64,000 nt of DNA from contig NW_019774914.1 in NCBI RefSeq assembly GCF_001039355.2, positions 62,001 to 126,000 on the forward strand, read 5' to 3'. The position numbers and the translations under genes are program-made. The notes beneath the pieces are model-generated. The model was not told where the DNA came from. It ran no database searches and was given only the letters and a program-made list of their open reading frames with translations. Positions 58,101-64,000 of this stretch are shown here, one piece after another (position 1 is the first letter of the stretch; each line of letters opens with the position of its first letter). Source of the DNA: Lingula anatina (taxonomy: Eukaryota > Brachiopoda > Lingulata > Lingulida > Lingulidae).

Positions 58101-61100
58101 AGTGTATATAATATATCCAGAGAAATTAGAGACTGAAATTGACACATTACTAACAGGCATAATATCAGTCACCTATGTGAACTTAGTAATAGGTTTACAA
58201 TCATCTTTCTCTTGCAAACGAGTCTCAGATTATACTTGATCACGCAACTGACGTAAAAAAGGAGTTTCTTTGAAAAGAAAATCGAGACGAGTGCATTGTT
58301 ATGCTTCCTGACAAGTGCAAGTCAGCTGAAGATACAATGGTTCACTTGGTGCCCTTTCAAAAGTCAAATGCTAAAGAGACTGTTGGCAGATCCAACTGCA
58401 AAAAGGGAAAACATTGGGTGAAAAATGGAGACACCCTGACACTTGATCTGCATGCAACAGTGTCATCTTACAAGTTGTGTATTGTCTATCAAACTGCACG
58501 CTTTGTAAAGTTCATGCTGGTGCATCAGAAGTAATAAAATAATGTTATATACCATACTTCATAGAACAGTGATCCCTGCTGTAACAGAACCGCACCCCAA
58601 ACTCCTTCAAAATGCCTAAATGGATTTAAGCCCAGGCTTAAGCTGAAGCCCCCTGCTTTAACACTGTACATATAACATGTTGATAGCTTGATGCTATGAT
58701 ACAGTAGACTGGTTTAGCACATATGGTTTGGGAATTTATAAAAAATAAAAGACCCCTGAGTTAAAAAGAGCCCCCCCCCCCCCTCAAAAAATTCTTAACC
58801 TTTACATTGCAGATAGAGCCACTGCTGCATGAAATATGGTTATCATGCAGCAGTTATATCATGTTACTGTCAGTTGGCCTGGAAAAAAGACTGAAGGTGA
58901 ACCAGCAAATATTATGCAACAAATCAAAACATACATATACAAATTAACAAGCATAATAAGTAAATAGATAGCTGAAAAGGTAGGATAAACTTTACCTGAA
59001 TGGTCTTGAATTTATTTAGCACCTGGTTACCCTTGTCTGCAAGAAGCTGCAGCCTTGTAGCATGTGCAGCAGCAAACACCTGGAGATACAGTTCAAATAG
59101 AGGGCACGCATTCAGAACAAGGTCAATAGAACCTTGGATCAAATATGGCTGACCAACAATAAAGCAGAGCCGACTAATCCCCTGATGGTCTCCTCGCCTC
59201 CACACATGCCATGATTGCAGGGCCCTAGCAATTAAACCTCAGAGCTGTGATTTAATCCATTTAATGGTGCATGGAGGTGGGTAGACCATCAGCGGATTGG
59301 TCGGCTCTTCTTTTATGTCAGGTCAGCCATATTTAGTCCTCAGATCAGTAATTCCACAGTTCATCTACTCTGAATGCACTCAGAGTTTACCATAATATTA
59401 TATTTCGTTTATACCCCGCCTGTATTCTTATACCCTTCAGTGCATTCAAGTACATTCATATTGTTTGAAGCACCAGCTTTGGGATAAGTTAATTAGTTCA
59501 TATAGTGTGTCACATTATAAAATTATACACCTTGATAAAATTACCATCTTCTATATCACATGCAGTGGACAATTTGTGTTGCAACTAGTACTTAAAGGCA
59601 CACACTGAGGCTGAAATCTTTACACAGAAAATATTAATTTTCCTAGAAATATTGTCCCCTATCTCTTAATCTACAAGGCATAAAATACCCAAAACCCTTT
59701 ACAGAATAAAAATCTTTAAACCTAGCTGTTACTGAGTTTTAAGTTTCTAGGTTTTTTAAGTAACTTTAAGAATTTTATTTTATTTTAGTTTTAGTTTTTA
59801 CACATGCTGCTTTTTATAATCTAGCTCCACCATATATAACTGATTTAGTCAAACATTATAGCCCTCAAAGATCCCTGAGGTCTGGTGACAAACTTTTACT
59901 GAAAGTTCCAAAATCAAGGTTAAAATCATATGGTGACATATCATTTTGTGTAGCTGCACCAGTAGAGTGGAATAAGTTGCCAATTTTTATTAGACAAATA
60001 GAATCACAAGAATCTTTTAAAAAGGAATTAAAAACTCATATTTTTAAGACATTTTATTCATGAATCTTAAATTTTATAATTTTAAAGAAACCTTGGATTT
60101 TTTTTTACTTTTAATTACTGTTTATTACAATTAATTAAGTTAGTTTAGCTCTTATTTATATAAAATATATCTTAACCATTTTTATCTATAAACTTCTTTG
60201 TATTTTATGTTGTACAGTCTATTGAACATTTTATGGATTTTAGACTTGAAATAAATATATTATTATTATTATTAACTCTTAGCACTATAGAGAATGGTGA
60301 ATTTCACTCATGATGGTAAAAATAAGAAATTTAGAAACTGAAAACAGGTTTATAGAATAATTTTCATAATGGTTTTGGATAGAGTTTTCCTTAATGATAA
60401 TTGAGGAAAATTGCTGAAATGTTCAGGAAAAGTCTATTTTTAGTGCTATAAAAATGTCTTATGCACATTGTATGCCTTGAAGACATTCACAAATGAAGCA
60501 ACAAGGTACATAAAAACAAATGAACTGTTCTGGAATAAATAAGCTCACCAATCAGATTACTGTTCACTATGCCGCTCAAGTGCAACACACAAAAGTACTT
60601 ACTCTTGTGACTCTAGGTAACATTCATCTCCACTCAGACCAAAGACACTAGCTCAGACCACATTCAGACCAGACAGAAGATGTAACTCTAGTTTTCTTTC
60701 ATCTAAGACTTCATGCACAGTAACTGTTGTGTAAGTTTTATTTCAATTTCATGTATTTATTTTATGAGGACAATATTGTTTTAATTGTAAGGGATATTAT
60801 CAGGTATTTTTGTATTTTGTAAGGTAATTTTGTACCATGAAATACTACAGTACAATATGGTGCAGTGTAGTTTTAAAATAAAGACACAAAACGCCACATA
60901 AAGACCAATATTAAGGGCCCATTCCCATAGCCACCAATGGATACAAAAAAGCTGTGCTGATTACACACATACGTTGGAAACAAGAGAAGGCATTGATTAT
61001 ATATAAGCTGCTTGCACTTAGCAAGAGTCCTCGCAGATAGAGTTTGGTCGATCTAAGTAAGAACAATGGTGCCTGTGGGAATGTGGTCTAAGTTTGATAG

Positions 61101-61577
61101 CTAGTAGATTTTTTTAATATGGACCAATGTCTTAAACCAAACTTGCATCCAATATACATACTTCAACATCTTTATGAAAGTTTTCACCCAGTGCTCCTTT
61201 TTCTTTACTCTTCTGATGGAGAACATTGTTCAGTTTCTTGATTTTTGCCAGGTCTTTTTCCATCACTGAAATGAATCAGGAGATAAGGATGATTTCATAT
61301 ATGTATACGAGTAAAACATTTTATGAAATGTCACATGAATATACACGGAAAGTTAATGTTGCACTGATTAACACCTTCAGAAACCACTACAAATTCTGAA
61401 ATCAGCCTGACAACAAGCCAGGTGACCTTGAGGGTCCCTTTACCCTCCATAAGTGACAATAAACATTTGTAAATTCCATCATGGACAAAATTTTGTCCAT
61501 GTTCCTTATAATCCTGGTCAAAATCCACTGTATAACTTCTAATACATTCACATGAAAATTGACCATACATCCAATGA

Positions 61578-61620
<43 letters not shown>

Positions 61621-61897
61621 TTGATAAGACTCCATAAGTCACTGTAACCTGCAAAAATGCCATTAATAGTAAATTGTAGAATTTATCAAACCACCCAAAT
61701 TAATTTTATAGGGTTTCATAAGTGAGGTCCTCACCGTCCACCTCTGCAGTGAGAGCTTGTAACGAGAGATCACAACACTTGTCCACCGTGGTCAGCTCCT
61801 CCGTCACGTCCAGGGCAGCACTGTCCTTGGCCTGAAGCTCACTGACCACATAGTGCAGCAGTGTCGTACTCTTGTCTTTGGACTTGTAATCTGCAAG
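54724..61897 (-). CDS. PH-domain formin (PHCF-type), 3' six exons (partial, 313 aa)
   Basis: Exons 61897-61735, 61265-61162, 59079-58996, 55837-55710, 55536-55464 and 55113-54724 join in phase. The first opens within FH2 (LADYKSKDKSTTLLHYVVSE, the L.D.KS.D..TTLLH motif). It continues through the coiled C-terminal FH2 helices (VDVMEKDLAKIKKLNN, VFAAAHATRLQLL, TKFGESPNKSSDETFAIVSQ, FMQSLKKVKLQQQR), a short Ser/Glu linker and a PH domain (GYLEKLSGGTH, KWDKRYFEV, LHYSKKP, FKLRTRTEEEAVEWTEVL). Formins nucleate and elongate actin filaments through FH2 dimers. A C-terminal PH domain characterises the PHCF subtype, reported in many animals but lost in placental mammals, and should direct it to phosphoinositide membranes. 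N-terminal, FH1 and early FH2 exons are missing from the window. The stop at 54726-54724 could instead be read through a GTGTAT donor. Confidence 0.85.
55114..55463 (-). other. PH-formin intron between PH and linker exons
   Basis: AT-rich, with a short (TTTA)n run at about 55348-55371. Nothing else recognised. Confidence 0.6.
55464..55536 (-). CDS. PH-formin exon (linker)
   Basis: 73 nt from TTACAG to CAG|GTAAAC. Encodes KSLAAVLQESLQEEPSRDST RDSQ, a Leu-rich then acidic/Ser linker near the position of the DAD-like tail of other formins. No clear DAD motif was recognised. Confidence 0.8.
55710..55837 (-). CDS. PH-formin exon (FH2 C-terminal)
   Basis: 128 nt from CATCAG to CTGT|GTGAGC. Encodes TKFGESPNKSSDETFAIVSQ and a basic helix. 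This equals the FGE.....EEFF..L..F closing segment of FH2 domains. Of two overlapping GT donors only this one keeps the frame with the next exon. Confidence 0.85.
55982..56245. mobile_element. PIF/Harbinger-like MITE (264 bp, TTA TSD)
   Basis: The ends GGCCACATTCACATCAAGTT and its inverse are flanked by TTA (55979-55981 and 56246-56248). The body shares the tctcacacgcctcccca and tttaatgactgtacccc blocks with the arms of the foldback element at 53738-54496. Confidence 0.9.
57012..57225. mobile_element. MITE, 'CATTCCCATAGA' family (214 bp)
   Basis: The ends gggcgcattcccatagattt and an imperfect inverse, ending gggaatgggatc. Near full-length reverse-orientation match to 29099-29313. Confidence 0.8.
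57531..57636. repeat. 53-bp tandem duplication
   Basis: Two adjacent copies beginning gaacacctatct and ending caaggagtcc, with four or five differences. Confidence 0.9.
58996..59079 (-). CDS. PH-formin exon (FH2 helix)
   Basis: 84 nt, phase 0 to 0. Encodes VFAAAHATRLQLLADKGNQV LNKFKTIQ. Confidence 0.85.
59102..59381. mobile_element. PIF/Harbinger-like MITE (~280 bp)
   Basis: The inverted ends (gcacgcattcagaac and ctctgaatgcactc) enclose ggatcaaatatggc/gccatatttagtcc and the gaggtgggtagaccatcag block. Lies in the formin intron just upstream (in transcript order) of the exon at 58996-59079. Confidence 0.7.
59806..60280 (+). mobile_element. 5'-truncated LINE (CR1/L2-like) 3' end
   Basis: An open frame of 85 codons reads AAFYNLAPPYITDLVKHYSP, then RSLRSGDKLLLKVPKSRLKS, VEWNKLPIFIRQ and FKKELKTHIFKTFYS, and stops at 60061-60063. 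This is the familiar C-terminal tail of CR1/L2-group reverse transcriptases (L.P.YI.DL...Y.P.R.LRS; P.S..K.YGD.SF...AP..WN.LP..IR). About 200 bp of 3' UTR and a (TATTAT)n tail follow. No catalytic RT domain is present in this copy. Confidence 0.8.
60915..61088. mobile_element. MITE, 'CATTCCCATA' family (174 bp, TAA TSD)
   Basis: The ends GGGCCCATTCCCATAG and the inverse of ctgtgggaatgtggtc are flanked by TAA (60912-60914 and 61089-61091). The interior resembles 23990-24223 (acgttggaaacaag, gcacttagcaagagtcc). Confidence 0.8.
61162..61265 (-). CDS. PH-formin exon (FH2 helix)
   Basis: 104 nt, acceptor ATTTCAG and donor GAA|GTATGT. Encodes VMEKDLAKIKKLNNVLHQKS and GENFHKDVE. Phase 1 to 0 joins match the neighbours. 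Confidence 0.85.
61579..61617. repeat. (CA)n microsatellite
   Basis: About 19 CA dinucleotides. They create spurious minus-strand poly-Val/Cys frames. Confidence 0.95.
61735..61897 (-). CDS. PH-formin exon (FH2 'KSKD..TLLH')
   Basis: Begins after TTGTCAG (a second CAG seven bases later is an alternative) and ends GACG|GTGAGG, phase 1. Encodes 54 residues of FH2 including the diagnostic D.KS.D...TLLHY. Confidence 0.85.
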
Positions 61898-63049
61898 CTG
61901 ACAAGATTTCAATTTTGTTCATCAAAAAGTCAGGATAGAAGTTAGAAATATCAGAAATATCATCATGTTTTTGGGTACCCTCAATCAGCCTCTATATTGA
62001 ATCACCATACATTTGCAGTGCATTTTTGCAAAAAAAATACCTTTACTTACAGCACTGTCAGAATATCAATGTTAGTCTATATGAAAGATTCCCTTAGGAA
62101 AAAAAAAAAAATATATATATATATATACATTATATTTATTATCACCATCATCATTATCATCATTCTGTCAAATTTTCTATTTATCTTTATATTCATTTTA
62201 TCATTATTTTTAAACAGCAAACTGACAGGTAAACTTCTTCCTGATGATGCTTAAACAACATGCATTAACTAATTTAAGTAATCCGTACCTGTACATGCAA
62301 GGACAGATTAAATACTAAATACAGAAGTTGAGATAATGAGTTATGGGCCTAGCTGGCACTATTTATGTGCTCAAACTATTCCTAATTGCTCTCCTGAGCA
62401 ATGAGCTACACTACTGTAAGTGTTATATGTAATAAGGAGCTTTCAAATAAGAACTATAATGAACCCTTCACTTTACAGGACTTAGTACCATAGATGAGAC
62501 TACCATTTAGTGAAAAAAGTCTGAATATTTGGCATGGGGTCTCAGGGGGCGCTGGAACTGATCTCAAAAACGATACTTTTGGCTCCCAAAAATTTGGAAA
62601 TCCACCGATAATCGGAACAATCTCAATACTGTGGTACATAGCAAAAAGGTTACATACGGGCAATGGATGCCTAATTGACAAAAAAGTGTATAAAATAAAC
62701 TGAAAAGTTTATGGTGTATGTGTGAACTACAGAAGTTTTCCTCTTAAAAATACTACATGGAAGTATTTTCAGTTGTTGTATCTCAGCAATATGGAGCTAA
62801 ATCATTCCTAAAGACAACAACATGGTATCTTTTAGCCGTAGTTTTCTTTTAACTTGACATCTGGTTGTTGGTGTCACTGCTGCCTTTGAAATTATCCCTA
62901 ACCGCGGTCTGTGGTCTTCTAAATGTCAGAAAATCTCAGGTTAACTAGACAGCACAGCTGAAAAATATACTCAGCAGAAAAAAAAAGCCATCCCTATTGC
63001 TCCATTCTAATATAAACCGATGCATTCCAGTAAATATGAACATCTGTAA
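61898..63049 (-). other. PH-formin intron or upstream sequence, no exon found
   Basis: The minus strand was searched by eye for the preceding FH2 exon (G..RG.A.GF) without success. A low-complexity A/TA/ATC-rich stretch lies at about 62099-62160. Confidence 0.55.
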
Positions 63050-63600
63050 AAAAAATTCAATCGTATGGATTTTTTCTAAAGAAACCGTCCAATTTTGCCA
63101 AACAGAGCAACTCAACAAAATTGAAGTAAAACATAAATACGGTTTTGCATTTATGGGGTGAACGTCACCGAAATTAAATAAAAAAAAATTTGATAACTTT
63201 TGTAAAAATTATTTGATCATGCTGATTCTCCAAAGAAAACTGACTTTTAATGAACAAAGGCACTTAGCAGATTTGAAGTAAAATATGAGTACAGTTTGGC
63301 ACTTTGTGGCAAACATCACCAAAATACATGCAAAAAAAAAAAAAAAATCAATAACTTTTGTTTTAAAAAATACTTTGATTGTGCAATATTCAAAAGGAAT
63401 GGTTACCTGAATTTTAACCAAACAAAGCCTCCCAACAAATTTGACGTAAAAATAAAAGCAGTTTGGCACTTATGAGGAGAATGTCACCAAAAACAACTTT
63501 TATTACAGTAATCTGATCCTGCTATCTTTTCAAAAGAACCTGCCATTTAACCAAACAATGTCCCTCAGTAAACTTAAAGTAAAAGAAAAAATGCTTTGGC
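63050..63600. repeat. Degenerate tandem repeat, ~150-168 bp unit, ~4 copies
   Basis: Each unit carries a caaaagaaac block, taaccaaacaaag, aaatttgaagtaaaa, then tttggcacttatg and gtcacc. The gtcacc/atcacc marker lies near 63164, 63315 and 63483. Confidence 0.75.
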
Positions 63601-63612
63601 ATGCAGTTATAC

Positions 63613-63869
63613 AGGGGCGGATCCAGGATTATTTGAAGGGGGGTCTGGATATCAGGAATGACAGGCTGTGGATGCAAAGCTGACCCCCCTCCCCCACTAG
63701 CGTGCGTTCGAGGCCTGCTAAAGCAACCTGAAAATTTTGGTACTTTAGAGGGCAACCAGTGCTACATGTATATAGTTTAGTTTAGAACTATGATTCAGCT
63801 AGTCGAATTCCAATTTCAAAAGGGGACCACTGGTGTGATTTTTTCAGACCCCCCTGAACCCCCCCCCCC
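63613..63869. repeat. GC-skewed dispersed repeat at window edge
   Basis: Starts acaggggcggatccaggatt and ends in a C run at the gap (gacccccctgaaccccc). Words like ccccccctgaaccccc and caggggcggatccagg are typical of opposite ends of a dispersed TIR repeat in invertebrate genomes. A related start is at about 13554. Confidence 0.5.
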
Positions 63870-64000
63870 NNNNNNNNNNNNNNNNNNNNNNNNNNNNNNN
63901 NNNNNNNNNNNNNNNNNNNNNNNNNNNNNNNNNNNNNNNNNNNNNNNNNNNNNNNNNNNNNNNNNNNNNNNNNNNNNNNNNNNNNNNNNNNNNNNNNNNN
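63870..64000. other. Assembly gap (N run)
   Basis: 131 N to the end of the window. It may hide upstream formin sequence. Confidence 0.99.

Larger units (their letters stand above)
55838..58995 (-). other. PH-formin intron (3.2 kb)
   Basis: Holds two MITEs (55982-56245, 57012-57225), a 53-bp tandem duplication (57531-57636), T runs and a C run near 58772. A forward ORF at 58301-58534 (77 aa) shows no recognisable similarity. Confidence 0.7.

Noticed and set aside
58301-58534. 77-aa forward ORF in the formin intron
   Set aside because: No recognisable similarity or splice context; length within chance for 64 kb.
61331-61663. Minus ORFs with poly-Val/Cys
   Set aside because: They run through a (CA)n microsatellite.

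Overview
This window is draft-assembly DNA from an animal, most likely a marine invertebrate. It has spliced genes with GT-AG introns, AT-rich non-coding DNA, many short transposons with terminal inverted repeats (TIRs), and two runs of N (48586-48931 and 63870-64000). No feature fixes the species. All calls come from reading the sequence; no search was run.

Layout. Positions 1 to about 4.1 kb hold two copies of a ~650 bp unit flanking a decayed C48-protease-like/PHD-finger gene. 4.4-6.7 kb holds a possible secreted-protein fragment and a Ty3/Gypsy RNase H fragment. About 6.7-19.2 kb looks like one Mutator-like (MULE) transposon: a 474-aa FLYWCH/MULE transposase on the minus strand in four exons that join in frame (D194, D261 and E387 as the likely triad), bracketed by inverted arrays of one 16-bp repeat. 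A 340-bp MITE has inserted into the left array with a TAT duplication. 19.2-26.9 kb has no recognised gene.

26919-50310 (+) is a complete ten-exon gene for a 738-aa PPP1R16-family protein (MYPT3/TIMAP), a membrane-targeted ankyrin-repeat regulator of protein phosphatase 1, ending in a CAAX box (CVIL). Its large introns are full of MITEs and minisatellites. Convergent to it, 61897-54724 (-) holds the last six exons found of a formin: the C-terminal part of the FH2 domain followed by a C-terminal PH domain, as in the PHCF subtype. Its 5' part lies beyond the window or in the terminal gap. Foldback elements, MITEs, a 5'-truncated LINE and tandem repeats fill the rest.

The two host genes both concern the actin/myosin cytoskeleton (a PP1 targeting subunit and an actin nucleator), but nothing here shows that they are functionally linked. 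The most unusual items are the apparently intact FLYWCH-MULE with tandem-repeat termini, the PH-domain formin, the weak PP1-docking RVxF site beside an intact MyPhoNE motif, and a large group of PIF/Harbinger-like MITEs sharing a GRGCRCATTC-like terminus.
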